Below are positions 42,288-51,078 of a stretch of 64,000 nucleotides of DNA, one piece after another. Both the position numbers and the translations under genes were made by a program. Location of the stretch: the NCBI GenBank assembly GCA_963837515.1, contig CAWINT010000013.1, positions 186,001 through 250,000 of the forward strand, given 5' to 3'. Source of the stretch: RYN-230 sp963837515 (GTDB lineage Bacteria; Actinomycetota; Actinomycetes; Streptosporangiales; Streptosporangiaceae). Numbering within the stretch: the first letter of the stretch is position 1; the number at the start of each line of letters is the position of its first letter. The notes under the pieces were generated by a model. It saw only the letters and a program-made list of their open reading frames with translations. It made no database searches and had not been told where the DNA came from.

Positions 42288-43295
42288 TCAGCCGCCGTGG
42301 TGGAAGGTGGTCCAGGGGCCGGCCCAATGGACTGTCGCCAGGGCGATCACCAGGCCGCCGGCGAGGGAGGCGGCCAGCAGCAGCCACCGGGTGCGGCGGC
42401 CGCCGATGACCTCCTGAGCCCGGCGCAGCCGGCCCGCGCCCAGGTCCGGGCCGATGAGCGCGGGCAGCCGCCAGATGTAGGCCAGGACGTGGATGGTCAT
42501 CACGCCGAACCAGAGCACGAAGGTCGCCTTATGCAGGAACAGCCACGGCTGAGCCTGGCCGGTGACGCCGAGCAGCACGCCGGTGCCCAGCACGGCAAGC
42601 GACAGCAGCAGCACGAACGGGCCGATCAGGCGCAGCAGCGGAGCCGGCGGTCCGTTGCGCCGGTACTGCGGTGCCCCGGTGTAATACCGGGCGAACCGGT
42701 AGCACACCGAGGCGGCCTTCAGCGCCACCGGGCCGAGCAGCAGCATGCCGAGGAAAAAGTGCAGGGTGATCATCTGGTGGATGGACAGGAGGGTGAAACC
42801 CTCGGCGGCGAACAGCAGCAACAGCACTGCCCCCGTGATGCCGGTGAGACGGGTGTTGCCCTCAGCACCGCCGGTGGGATCCCGCCGGGCGGCCTGGCCC
42901 CGGCCCGCCCGCTCCCACGGCGGTGCCGCGACCCGCGCGGCGGCCGGGGAAGAACCAGGCGGCGGGCCGTACCCGGTCGGCTGGTAGCCCGGGGGGCCGT
43001 AACCGGGCGCCGCGTAGGGACTGTCCGCCCCAGCCGGGCCGCCTTCCTCCCGCGGGCCGTACGGACCCAGCACCCGGCGCCTGCGCTGTGCATCAGGGGG
43101 CTGGCCGCCCGGCTGGTAGCCGGTGCGCCCGGCGGCCGGACGTTGCGATGGATAGGCACCGCGCTCGGCCGTCGGCGGGTAGCCGCGGCGCGGGGCGGCC
43201 CGGTCCGGCGGCGGGTAGGCGTCCCCGGCATCGCCCGGCCCTGGTGGATCGAAGGGGCCACGCCGGCCCGTTGACCCAGGACCGTAGTCCGCCAT
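42288..43295 (-). CDS. Membrane protein with cytochrome b561-like helix bundle and long disordered N-terminus
   Basis: 335 residues from ATG 43295. The first 150 are Pro/Gly/Tyr-rich and surely disordered. The rest has about five helices: ITGAVLLLLFAAEGFTLLSI, HQMITLHFFLGMLLLGPVAL, LLRLIGPFVLLLSLAVLGTGVLLG (parts), LHKATFVLWFGVMTIHVLAYIW (parts), WLLLAASLAGGLVIALATV. Histidines inside the helices (MITLHFF, LFLHKATF, MTIHVLAY) are placed as in di-heme b-type cytochromes of the DUF4405/b561 group. If so it carries electrons in the membrane; no partner gene is adjacent. Confidence in the membrane fold is high and in heme binding moderate. Confidence 0.75.
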   Translation of the reverse strand: MADYGPGSTGRRGPFDPPGPGDAGDAYPPPDRAAPRRGYPPTAERGAYPSQRPAAGRTGYQPGGQPPDAQRRRRVLGPYGPREEGGPAGADSPYAAPGYGPPGYQPTGYGPPPGSSPAAARVAAPPWERAGRGQAARRDPTGGAEGNTRLTGITGAVLLLLFAAEGFTLLSIHQMITLHFFLGMLLLGPVALKAASVCYRFARYYTGAPQYRRNGPPAPLLRLIGPFVLLLSLAVLGTGVLLGVTGQAQPWLFLHKATFVLWFGVMTIHVLAYIWRLPALIGPDLGAGRLRRAQEVIGGRRTRWLLLAASLAGGLVIALATVHWAGPWTTFHHGG

Positions 43296-43477
43296 CAGAT
43301 CACTCCTCCCCAGCTCACCCAGCCCAGACGGCTCAGAATGTACTCAATGCCCGGCCAGGAGAGGGTCTCCCGGCCAGATCGGCCGCCCAGCGGCTATCCC
43401 CGTCCATCCAGACTGCGGGGCGGCCTGCCGGGAACTAGTTCAGGAACCGTTCAGAACCGGTAAGGATAGGGCCGCCG

Positions 43478-44850
43478 TCAGGTGGAGGGGCCGGCCTGCC
43501 GGGTGACCCGCTCCGGCACCGCGGGCAGCAGGTCCACCGTGACCGTCAGGCCCCCGCCGGGGGTATCGGACAGCCGGACCGCGCCCCCGTTGGCCGTGAC
43601 CAGCCGGTGCACGATGGCCAGTCCAAGCCCGGCCCCTCCGGGTGTGCTGCTGACGAACCGGCGGAACGCCATCTCCTGCTGGCGTGGTGTCATGCCAGGG
43701 CCGTCGTCGGCCACGGTGATCCTGGTCCGCTCGGCGGCGGCGGCACTGATCACCACCTGGCCACCCGGGGGCACCGCATCCAGGGCGTTGGCCAGCAGGT
43801 TGTCCAGGATCTGCTCCAGGTGGCCCGGGCCAGCCAGTCCCCACACCGGCCCGGCCCCGGTCTGGCACAGCTCCATCCCGCGCTCTTCGGCCACCGGCCG
43901 CCAGGCGGCCACGCGGTCTCTGATCACTTCGTCCACCGGGGTGCACACCGGCTCGGCCACCACGTTCTCGGCCCGGGCCACGGCCAGCAGGCCGTCCACC
44001 AGATGCGACAGCCGGGCGATCTCGACCTGGGCGCCGGCCAGTTCCTCCGTGGTGGCCGGGTCGGCGTCCTGGGTCAGCACGTCCAGCCGCAGGCGCAGTG
44101 CGGCCAGCGGGGTCCGCAGCTGGTGCGAGACGTCCGCCATGGCGGCCCGGTTGCCGTGCACCAGGGACTCCAGCGGCCGGCCATCGTGTTGAAGTTCTGT
44201 GCCAGCCGGCGGACCTCTGGCGGCCCATGATCGGCATCCGACCTGGTATCCAGCGCGCCGCCACCCAGCTGCTGCGCGGCGACGTCCAGTGAGCTGAGCG
44301 GGCGGCTCACCCAGCGGGCCAGGGCAATCGCCGCGACGGCGGCGGCGGCCAGGCCGGCCGCCGCGACGGCGGCCAGCCAGCCCCACAGCACATCGACCCG
44401 CTCCTCCAGCTCGACGGCGGAACGGGAGAGCACCACCGCGCCCAGCACGGAGCCGCCATCGTCCCCGGTCACCGGGACGGCCACCTGAAGCCGGTCATCA
44501 AAGCCCTGGTCCACGCTGGTCCGCCCGCGCAGAGCCGCGCGCAGCGCCGCGGCGGGGACGGTGGCCCAGGCGCCCCCAGTCGTGGCCGTCAGCCGGCCCG
44601 TGGCGCTGTAAACGCGGGCTCCCTCGCCGGCCCGCCGGGTTTGCGCCAGGGCCCGCGCCAGTGAGGTGGCCCGCGCCTCACCGCCCAGCCGGTCCTCGGC
44701 CACGGCCGCCAGGGTGCGGGCCGTCAGGGTGGTGTCCTCCTGGAACGAATGCCGCTCGTGCCCGGTGGTGATCAGCCCGAGCGGCACCACCGTGGTCACC
44801 AGGAGCGCGCCGATCAGAGCCAGCATGGTGAGGACGATGCGGCGGGCCAT
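43478..44850 (-). pseudogene. Sensor histidine kinase with one frameshift
   Basis: ATG 44850 overlaps the response-regulator stop by one base (TGATG). The N-terminal part reads MARRIVLTMLALIGALLVTT (first helix), a periplasmic domain, a second helix (VLWGWLAAVAAAGLAAAAVA) and a HAMP segment ending NFNTMAGR. At about 44173, in GGCCGGCC, one C is missing; adding it gives MAGRLESLVHGNRAAMADVSHQLRTPLAALRLRLDVL (parts). The downstream half has the phosphoacceptor His in ADVSHQLRTPLAAL, N-box ILDNLLANALDAV, G1 DDGPGM and G2 GGAGLGLAIV. Total length if repaired is about 458 residues, normal for the class. It is paired with the regulator at 44850-45551. Whether the indel is real decides if the system works. 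Confidence 0.88.
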
Positions 44851-45551
44851 CACACTTCGCCGAGCCGGAAACCCCTGCCGTACACCGTCTCGATCAGGCC
44901 GGGCAGGCCGAGCTTGCGGCGCAGCGCCGCCACGTGCACATCGAGGACCTTCGTCGGACCGTACCAATGCGCGTCCCAGGCGCTCTCCAGGATCTCCTGC
45001 CGGGTCATCACCCGGCCAGGATCGCTGGCCAGGCATTCGAGGATGTCGAATTCCTTAGGCGTCAGCGCCACCTCGCGGCCGTGCACGCTGACCTTGCAGG
45101 TCCGCAGGTCCACGGTGAGCGGGCCGTGCCGGAGCACCTCGCTTTCCGGGCGGATGCGGCGCAGCACCGCCCGGATCCGGGCCAGCAGCTCCGCCAGGCC
45201 GAACGGCTTGACCAGGTAATCATCGGCGCCCGCGTCCAGGGCCAGGACGCGCTCGGGCTCTTCGCCCCGGGCCGTGACCACAATGATCGCCGCCGTGGAC
45301 CGCTCGCGGAGCTGGCGGCAGACCGTCACGCCGTCGATATCGGGCAGCCCCAGATCCAGGAGCACCACGTCCGGGCCGGCTGCGGCGAGCGCCTCGCGGC
45401 CCGTGGTGACGTGGTCTACGCGGTAGCCGCCCCGAACCAGCCCGCGGACCAGCTGAGTGGCCAGACTGGGGTCGTCTTCTACCACCAGGACGCTGGGGCT
45501 GCCCTGGCTGGCTGGCAGCCCCGCACCCGGGGCACTGCTGACGGTGGTCAT
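44850..45551 (-). CDS. OmpR-family response regulator
   Basis: 233 residues if it starts at ATG 45551; the open frame extends further upstream without receiver-like sequence. The receiver domain begins SPSVLVVEDDPSLATQLVRGL (parts), the phosphoacceptor Asp is in DVVLLDLGLPDIDGV, the Thr/Lys switch residues are IIVVTARG and DDYLVKPFGLAELLARI. The C-terminal winged helix has LTPKEFDILECLASDPGRVMTRQEILE (parts), HVAALRRKLG and VYGRGFRLG. It binds DNA when phosphorylated by the kinase encoded just downstream, whose start overlaps this gene's stop by one base. Confidence 0.93.
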   Translation of the reverse strand: MTTVSSAPGAGLPASQGSPSVLVVEDDPSLATQLVRGLVRGGYRVDHVTTGREALAAAGPDVVLLDLGLPDIDGVTVCRQLRERSTAAIIVVTARGEEPERVLALDAGADDYLVKPFGLAELLARIRAVLRRIRPESEVLRHGPLTVDLRTCKVSVHGREVALTPKEFDILECLASDPGRVMTRQEILESAWDAHWYGPTKVLDVHVAALRRKLGLPGLIETVYGRGFRLGEV

Positions 45552-45652
45552 AACACCACCGTAGGGGGCCGCCGCCCGCCACCGTGACCTGGCACGGCAC
45601 AGCCCCGGCCGCAACTGGAACCGGTGCGGCCGGGGCTGGCGACAGGGCTGGG

Positions 45653-46282
45653 TCAGCAGCCGTCGTACGGGGCCCAGGGCGAGGTGCCGTACTTGGCGTA
45701 CAGCTGCTGGAACGCCTGGGTCTGCTGGGCCACCGAGGCCTGGCCGGCAGTCCCGGAGAGGCCGAGGCTGGCCCAGGTGCTCGGCAGGATGCCGTACAGG
45801 CCGGCGCTGGAGGCGGTCGGGTTGTTCCCCGACTCCCGCCAGGCGACGCACTGCTGGAACGACGAGGAGGCGGAGCCGCCGCTGGCCTGCGTCACCGTCG
45901 AGCTCGGGGCCGACGCGGTGGATGGCGCTGGGGTGCTCACCGACTGCGACGGCGCAGGGGTGCTGGCCGCGGCCACGCCGTCGTCGGCGTCCCCGTCACC
46001 GTCGCCCGTGGTGGACGAGCTTCCGGTGTAGCTGCTGGTGTAGCTGCTGCCGGACTTACCGTCGGGCACATTGACCTGCTGGCCCACGAAGATCAGGTTG
46101 GGGTTCTTGATCTGCGGGTTGGCTGCCTCCAGGCTCCACAGCGAAACGCCGGACTGGACTGCGATCCCGCTGAGCGTGTCACCTGACTGCACCGTGTGGG
46201 TGCTGGCCATGGCAGGGCCGGCGAGACCAATAGCGAGTCCAGCCGCCCCTGTTGCGGTAATTACCCAGGTTCGTACCCTCAT
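45653..46282 (-). CDS. Secreted LysM protein with transglycosylase/Rpf-like C-terminal domain
   Basis: 209 residues from ATG 46282, AAGGAG six to seven bases upstream. A signal peptide (MRVRTWVITATGAAGLAIGLAGPAMA) is followed by one LysM motif (THTVQSGDTLSGIAVQSGVSLWSLEAANPQI, parts, closing with GQQVNV), a Ser/Thr/Asp-rich linker, and a C-terminal domain with QQCVAWRESGNNPTASSAGLYGILPSTWASLG (parts), which has the catalytic-type Glu in WRESG and the lysozyme-like fold of transglycosylase/resuscitation-promoting proteins. It should bind and cut peptidoglycan outside the cell. A structured leader with an occluded ribosome site precedes it (46287-46361). Confidence 0.88.
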   Translation of the reverse strand: MRVRTWVITATGAAGLAIGLAGPAMASTHTVQSGDTLSGIAVQSGVSLWSLEAANPQIKNPNLIFVGQQVNVPDGKSGSSYTSSYTGSSSTTGDGDGDADDGVAAASTPAPSQSVSTPAPSTASAPSSTVTQASGGSASSSFQQCVAWRESGNNPTASSAGLYGILPSTWASLGLSGTAGQASVAQQTQAFQQLYAKYGTSPWAPYDGC

Positions 46283-46286
46283 GATG

Positions 46287-46361
46287 CTCCTTGTCCGAAT
46301 TCGGGGTTGCAGCGCCCTAAGGTACGCACGGTCACCGAAGCGTGCAAACCCGGACAAGGAG
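46287..46361 (-). promoter_or_regulatory. Structured leader that can sequester the LysM gene's ribosome-binding site
   Basis: In the minus-strand transcript, CTCCTTGTCCG (46361-46351) is exactly complementary to CGGACAAGGAG (46297-46287), which includes the AAGGAG Shine-Dalgarno. Inside this 11-bp stem, GGTTTGC and GCAACC pair with one bulged T, and a further hairpin with GCACG/CGTGC arms occupies the centre. A leader folding this way would block translation until disrupted. No match to the c-di-AMP (ydaO) riboswitch consensus, the known element before many cell-wall hydrolases in actinobacteria, was seen. Confidence 0.6.
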
Positions 46362-46676
46362 TACATCGTCGCCGCCGGCCCGGGAAGGCCGGCGGCGTAG
46401 GCGTTTGCGGAATTTCAAATTGTTTTCCGGGCGCCTGGGAGGCGGCCCCGCAGTGGTCTGCGGAGGCGGACAATACCACCCCCAGCCAGGCGGTATACCT
46501 AAAACACAAATATTCTGGCCACGCCTGGGTGGACGGCGCGAGGGGCGGCCAGACCGTTTAAGGATCGCTTGTGGGCGCCCTCAAAAATGGCCCCGAAAGG
46601 ACAGCATGCGGCTGCCCAGTGACTACGTTGCGTAACTGGCTGGCTCGCGAACCCCGCTGCCGGGCCGCGGGGCGCA

Positions 46677-46718
46677 GCCGCGGGGCGCACTGGCTCAAAG
46701 CCGCGGGGCGCACTGGCT
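46677..46718. repeat. 19-base direct repeat at the 3' end of the S53 protease gene
   Basis: The 19-base segment starting GCCGCGGGGCGCACTGG occurs at 46677-46695 and again at 46700-46718, 23 bases apart; the second copy ends at the last base of the protease stop codon. A shorter relative (CCGCGGGGCGCA) lies just before, at 46665-46676. The duplicated end resembles the pattern seen after recQ. Confidence 0.85.
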
Positions 46719-48133
46719 TACTTGTGGGTGGCCGCGGCGAGTTCCGGCACGAACTCGGCCGCGTTGATGGTGCCGAGACCCGAGGCCAGGTCATAGCCGG
46801 GCCCGGCGGTGAAGCCGGTCACGGTGTGCCGCCGGCCACCCTGGCGGAACGAAACGGTGTTGTTACCCGAGGTCACATCCACGATGCCCCGGGCGCCGGA
46901 GCGGGCCAGCCGGTACAGCGCGGGGTTGATCAGCCCCAGCGGGTGCCCGGCCGCCTGGTCAGCCAGCGCCACGATGCCCGCGAACAGCGGAGTTGCCTCG
47001 CTGGTGCCGCAGGTGGGATACCAGCCGGCCGGCTGGCCCGCGAAGCTCTGGTACATGACCACCGCGCCATTGCAGGCGGCGCTCATCGAGATGTCCGGCA
47101 CCCCCCGCTGCCGGCCGACGGCCGACCGCACGCCGTTCTGGTAGGACGGCCGGGAGAAGATCACCGACTTGCCGCCGCCACCGGCCAGCGGATTCGGCCC
47201 GTTGCCGCCGAAGATGTACTGGTTGGTGGGGACGTTGTAGGTGTCGTTCCAGACCGTGGCGGGCCGGGTACGGCCGCTGCCGGCCAGGTGCAGCTGGGTG
47301 CCGCCGACTCCAGTGACCAGCGGGTCGCTGTCGGGCCAGCTCGTCACCGGGTGCAGATAGTAGGTGGACTGGTTGAACTTCACGTCTGCGGCGCCGCTGT
47401 CGCCCGACGCGGCCAGCACGGTCACGCCCTTGCGGGCCGCGTTCCGGTAGGCGCTGCGCAGGTTGAGCAGCGCCTGCCTGGACGGGAAGGTCTGCTCGGT
47501 GGCCGAGAAGCTCTGGCTGATGACCCCGCCGAGGTGGTGGTCGATCACGTAGTTCTCGGCCGCGACGATCTGCGGGAAGCCGGTGGTGCCCTCGTTCTCC
47601 GAGGTGGGCGTCTCCACCAGGAGGATCTTCGCGCCGGGGGCCATCGCGTGGGCGTACTCCACGTCCAGGTCGGTCTCACCGGCCCAGCCTTCCCGGTTCG
47701 ACGTGGCCCGGTACCGCGGGACCGGGCCAGCCGGCTGGATGACCGTGAGCGACGGCGGCGCGGGCAGATGGAAGGTCTGGTCGAACCTGGCCAGGTCCCG
47801 GCGCACGGTGGGCGAACCGAACGAGTCGACGATCACGATCGTCTGGCCCTTGCCCGTGATGCCGTGCCGGTAGAGCGGGCCGACGTTGTAAGCGGCCTGC
47901 AGCTGGGCCGGCCGGTAGCAGGCGATATGGTAACTCGTCTCGCAGTAACCGGTGTCCGGCACGCCGTGCGTGTCGGCGGGCATGGCGTGCACCGCATCCG
48001 GGCTGACCAGTACGCCTGCGCCGACCGCGCCTGCGCCGACCGCGCCTCCCGCGGGCGCCGAGGTGGTCCCGGCCACAGCGGCGGCCACAGCGGCTGTGCC
48101 CACGGCAATGGACAAGGAGCGGCGCACGCGCAT
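46718..48133 (-). CDS. S53 family serine-carboxyl peptidase (sedolisin/kumamolisin type) without a large prodomain
   Basis: 471 residues, ATG 48133. A signal peptide (MRVRRSLSIAVGTAAVAAAV, then AGTTSAPAGG) is followed directly by the peptidase core. The catalytic residues are in view: Glu153 and Asp157 in GETDLDVEYAHAMAPG, oxyanion Asp245 in AASGDSGAAD, nucleophile Ser378 in CGTSEATPLFAG. C-terminal DVTSGNN and GLGTINAAEF fit the calcium site. The approximately 190-residue pro-kumamolisin domain common in the family is missing; instead only about 60 residues precede AYNVGPLYRHGITGKG. Such short secreted forms exist in actinomycetes. They usually work at acid pH on extracellular protein. Confidence 0.93.
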   Translation of the reverse strand: MRVRRSLSIAVGTAAVAAAVAGTTSAPAGGAVGAGAVGAGVLVSPDAVHAMPADTHGVPDTGYCETSYHIACYRPAQLQAAYNVGPLYRHGITGKGQTIVIVDSFGSPTVRRDLARFDQTFHLPAPPSLTVIQPAGPVPRYRATSNREGWAGETDLDVEYAHAMAPGAKILLVETPTSENEGTTGFPQIVAAENYVIDHHLGGVISQSFSATEQTFPSRQALLNLRSAYRNAARKGVTVLAASGDSGAADVKFNQSTYYLHPVTSWPDSDPLVTGVGGTQLHLAGSGRTRPATVWNDTYNVPTNQYIFGGNGPNPLAGGGGKSVIFSRPSYQNGVRSAVGRQRGVPDISMSAACNGAVVMYQSFAGQPAGWYPTCGTSEATPLFAGIVALADQAAGHPLGLINPALYRLARSGARGIVDVTSGNNTVSFRQGGRRHTVTGFTAGPGYDLASGLGTINAAEFVPELAAATHK

Positions 48134-48250
48134 CCCATCTCCTGGCGCTGGGGGACGGGACAGCCCACCGGCATCCCGCAGGCTTCGACCCTAACAGCGG
48201 GGCGGCTCCCGGTGGCGTGACATCGGTTATACCGCCGGTAGGCTCGCGGC

Positions 48251-48772
48251 ATGATCGTCGTCGTGGCTGGCGTCTCCGGCAGCGGCAAGTCAACGGTCGG
48301 CGCCCTGCTCGCCACCCGGCTGGGCTGGCCCTTCACCGACGGCGATGCGCTGCACCCGGCGGCCAATGTGGCCAAGATGCGGGCCGGGCACCCGCTGACC
48401 GACGCGGACCGCGAGCCGTGGCTGGCCGCGGTGACGGCGCGCATCGACGGCTACCTGGCCGCGGGCCAGTCGGCGGTGCTGGCCTGCTCGGCACTGAAGC
48501 GCCACTACCGGGACGAGCTGACCGCCGGCCGGCCCGAAGTGCGCATCGTGTTCCTCGCCACCAGCCGCGACGTGCTGCGCGCCCGGCTGCTGGCCCGGCA
48601 CGGCCATTTCTTCCCGTCCGCCCTGCTGGACAGCCAGCTCGCCGACGCGCAGGTACCCGAGCCGGCGGAGCGGGCCCTGGTGGTGACCGAGACGGGGCCG
48701 CCCGGCGACACCGTCCGCCTCATCATGAGCCAGCTGCACCTGGAGCCAGCGCCAGGCAGGATGACGTCATGA
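48251..48772 (+). CDS. gntK: Gluconokinase
   Basis: 173 residues, start ATG 48251. The P-loop GVSGSGKST (residues 7-15), WPFTDGDALHPAANVAKMRAGHPLTDADREPW (parts) and ACSALKRHYRDEL are signature segments of GntK. It phosphorylates D-gluconate to 6-phosphogluconate, entering the pentose-phosphate route. The C-terminus ends with a stretch in the linker EPAPGRMTS that overlaps the next gene by four bases (ATGA). A gluconolactonase-like enzyme is encoded 1.2 kb downstream at 50011, which could supply gluconate, though other genes intervene. Confidence 0.93.
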   Translation: MIVVVAGVSGSGKSTVGALLATRLGWPFTDGDALHPAANVAKMRAGHPLTDADREPWLAAVTARIDGYLAAGQSAVLACSALKRHYRDELTAGRPEVRIVFLATSRDVLRARLLARHGHFFPSALLDSQLADAQVPEPAERALVVTETGPPGDTVRLIMSQLHLEPAPGRMTS

Positions 48773-49023
48773 AGCTGAAGCTCGACCTGCACGACATCTA
48801 CAACCGTGGCCAGGACATCGACCGGGCGCTCCGGGCGATCATCGACGAGGCCGTAGCCAAGAAGGCGCCGGTCGTCGAGATCATTCCCGGTAAGGGCTCA
48901 GGTCAGCTCAAGAAGCACGTACTGCGCTTTCTAGAGCAAAAAGAAATCAAGGCGCTCTACTCGCGCGTCGAGAAAGACTCAAAGAACTTCGGCCGGCTCT
49001 TCGTGCATTTCCGGTGGAAATAG
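48769..49023 (+). CDS. Small Smr-domain-like protein
   Basis: 84 residues from ATG 48769, overlapping the gluconokinase stop by four bases. MKLKLDLHDIYNRGQDIDRAL, then PVVEIIPGKGSGQLKKHVLRFL, is the Smr/MutS2 C-terminal fold (LDLH start and GKGSG loop). Smr domains nick or bind nucleic acids or act on ribosomes; this stand-alone version is common in actinomycetes. Its fixed overlap with gntK suggests translational coupling but gives no functional clue. The codons here (AAA, AGA, ACT) are less GC-rich than in the neighbours. Confidence 0.8.
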   Translation: MKLKLDLHDIYNRGQDIDRALRAIIDEAVAKKAPVVEIIPGKGSGQLKKHVLRFLEQKEIKALYSRVEKDSKNFGRLFVHFRWK

Positions 49024-49612
49024 CCGCACCCGCACCCGCACCACGGGCGCTACCGCCACGCTGGCAATTCTCTGCCACCGCGGAGGCTTGCGGTGCCGCG
49101 GTGCGAACCGGTGATCTACCCGGACATCGGCGAACCGCCCGTCGGGCGGGTAGGTCAACTGCCAGACACAGCCCACAGTAAATTCCCCCCTCCCACGTGC
49201 TTCCAGGCAGGCAGAACCGCAGACCAGGGAAACCAGCCTTCGAGTGCTCCACCGGGCCGGAGGCCCGTGTCCAACAACCCGGGAAGAAGGCACCGGAGCC
49301 CTCGTCCCCCCCAGGCACAGATGGGCGGCGGCCCAGGACCCAAGGCTGCCGCACCCCGCCGTGCGGTTGTCATCGTGGCATGAGCAGCGCGGGGATGTCC
49401 AGCCAAAGCGCGAATTGCAGGACCATTCTCATTACTAATTAACTTAGGTGTCTTGAACTATATGTATTTACCCGGTCTGCCCGAAGTGGGACCGTCCGGG
49501 GACCGCTTCCGGCCGTTAGCCGCGGCATGAGGCCAGCGGGCCTGGGCCGGGACGCCTGGGCCAGCGGGCCGGGACGGCCTGAGAGAGCCCGGTGACATGG
49601 CAGGATTGCTCC
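49024..49612. other. 589-base intergenic region
   Basis: No ORF with recognisable protein character was found; several short frames exist on both strands but show no codon bias. The region 49430-49480 is AT-rich (CTCATTACTAATTAACTTAGG, then TTGAACTATATGTATTTACC) and is a plausible promoter for the membrane protein at 49613. It contains the 11-mer ACTTAGGTGTC (49442-49452), also found in each arm of the hairpin at 33422-33467. Confidence 0.5.
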
Positions 49613-49990
49613 ATGCACGTCCTGATCCGGGCGGTGCTGACCGCCGCGGCCCTGGCCGCCGCGGCGGCCCTGGTGCCCGGCATCCAGCTAGGACCGGGCA
49701 GCACCGCCGCCAAGGCCGGCACCCTGCTGGCCGTTGCGGTGATCTTCGGGATCGTCAACGCGGTCATCAAGCCGGTGGTGAAGGCGGTCGGGTGCCTGCT
49801 GTACGTGGTGACCCTCGGCCTGGCCGGGCTGGTCGTCAACGGCCTGCTGCTCTGGCTGGTCAGCTGGGTGGCCGGCCGCCTGTCCCTGCCCTTCCACGTC
49901 GCCGGGTTCTGGGCTGCGTTCTGGGGCGCGATCATCGTCGCGCTGGTCGGCTGGCTGCTCGGCATTGCGGTCCGCGAGGACCGGCAGTAG
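49613..49990 (+). CDS. Phage-holin-family (PF04020-like) membrane protein
   Basis: 125 residues, ATG 49613 (an in-frame start 21 bases earlier is less likely). Four hydrophobic helices: HVLIRAVLTAAALAAAAALVPGI, TLLAVAVIFGIVNAVIKPVVKAVG (parts), CLLYVVTLGLAGLVVNGLLLWLVSW (parts), FWAAFWGAIIVALVGWLLGI. FGIVNAVIKPV and the TLGL turn are typical of a widespread bacterial membrane family named for loose likeness to phage holins; no lysis role is implied. Function is unknown. It is followed after twenty bases by the SMP-30 gene. Confidence 0.87.
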   Translation: MHVLIRAVLTAAALAAAAALVPGIQLGPGSTAAKAGTLLAVAVIFGIVNAVIKPVVKAVGCLLYVVTLGLAGLVVNGLLLWLVSWVAGRLSLPFHVAGFWAAFWGAIIVALVGWLLGIAVREDRQ

Positions 49991-50010
49991 CCGGCCGGCC
50001 GGAAGCCGCG

Positions 50011-50913
50011 ATGACCGAGACCGTGCCCGCCCGTTTCGAGCGGATCGATCAGCGATTCCGCGGCGTCCACGGTGACCGGCGGCTGGAGATCCTGCACACT
50101 GGCTGCCGCTGGACCGAGGGGCCGGCCTGGTTCCCGGCCGGCCGCTACCTGGTGTTCAGTGACATCCCGAACGACCGGCTGCTGCGCTGGGACGAGACGA
50201 CCGGCGCGGTCGGCGTGTTCCGCCACCCGTCCCACTTCGCCAACGGGCACACCGTGGACCGGCATGGGCGCCTGGTCAGCTGCGAGCACGGGGCCCGCCA
50301 GGTCACCCGGACCGAGCACGACGGGTCGGTCACCGTGCTCGCCGACCGCTACCGCGGTCTGCGGCTGAACAGCCCGAACGACGTCGTGGAGCGCGCGGAC
50401 GGCTCGATCTGGTTCACCGATCCCGGCTACGGCATCGACAGCGACTACGAGGGGCACCGGGCGGACAGCGAGATCGGCGCGTGCCACCTGTACCGGGTCG
50501 ACCCTGGCACCGGCCAGCCGGAGATCGCCGCCGGGGACTTCAACCGCCCGAACGGCCTGGCCTTCAGCGCGGATGAGCAGTACCTGTATGTGTCCGACAG
50601 CGCGGAGCGGCACATCCGCCGGTTCGAGGTGACCGCGTCTGGCGGCCTGACGGGCGGTGAGGTGCTCGCCCGGTGTGGCTCGGGCACCTTCGACGGGCTG
50701 CGGCTGGACAGCGATGGCCGGATCTGGGCCGCCGCCGGTGACGGGCTGCACTGCTTCCATCCGGACGGCACCCTGCTGGGCAAGCTCCACGTGCCGGAAA
50801 CGGTGGCCAATCTGGCCTTCGGTGGCCGGCAGCGTAACCACCTCTTCATCTGCGCGACCACGTCGGTGTACGCACTGCGGGTCTCGGCCACCGCCGCGCG
50901 CTACCCGGGCTGA
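50011..50913 (+). CDS. SMP-30/gluconolactonase/LRE family protein
   Basis: 300 residues from ATG 50011. The six-bladed propeller with its metal site is visible: TEGPAWFPAGRYLVFSDIPNDRLLRWDE (parts) with the first Glu ligand, LNSPNDVVERADGSIWFTDPGYG (parts) with Asn, FNRPNGLAFSADEQYLYVSDS (parts) with the last Asn/Asp. It should hydrolyse a sugar or other lactone. The gluconokinase 1.2 kb upstream makes gluconolactone a reasonable substrate. It begins twenty bases after the holin-family gene. Confidence 0.9.
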   Translation: MTETVPARFERIDQRFRGVHGDRRLEILHTGCRWTEGPAWFPAGRYLVFSDIPNDRLLRWDETTGAVGVFRHPSHFANGHTVDRHGRLVSCEHGARQVTRTEHDGSVTVLADRYRGLRLNSPNDVVERADGSIWFTDPGYGIDSDYEGHRADSEIGACHLYRVDPGTGQPEIAAGDFNRPNGLAFSADEQYLYVSDSAERHIRRFEVTASGGLTGGEVLARCGSGTFDGLRLDSDGRIWAAAGDGLHCFHPDGTLLGKLHVPETVANLAFGGRQRNHLFICATTSVYALRVSATAARYPG

Positions 50914-51078
50914 TCCGGCTGGCCGCACGGCGGCGGCGGCGGGAACGCCGCCCGGACCGCCGCAAAAGTGGGGAACCGGGGTTGGAATCTGAGGAGCAGC
51001 GCCCGGTCCGCCGCCGGACGATGCGGCCATACGTTCGGGCTACAGCTCAACCATTCTTCCGAGTCCGAGGAGACCGAG

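Noticed and set aside
46283..46570. A ydaO-type c-di-AMP riboswitch before the LysM gene
   Set aside because: None of the conserved core elements of that riboswitch could be found; the local fold is a simple stem over the ribosome site.
49093..49442. Short plus-strand frames in the 589-base gap
   Set aside because: They are proline/arginine-rich with no conserved motif and no ribosome site.
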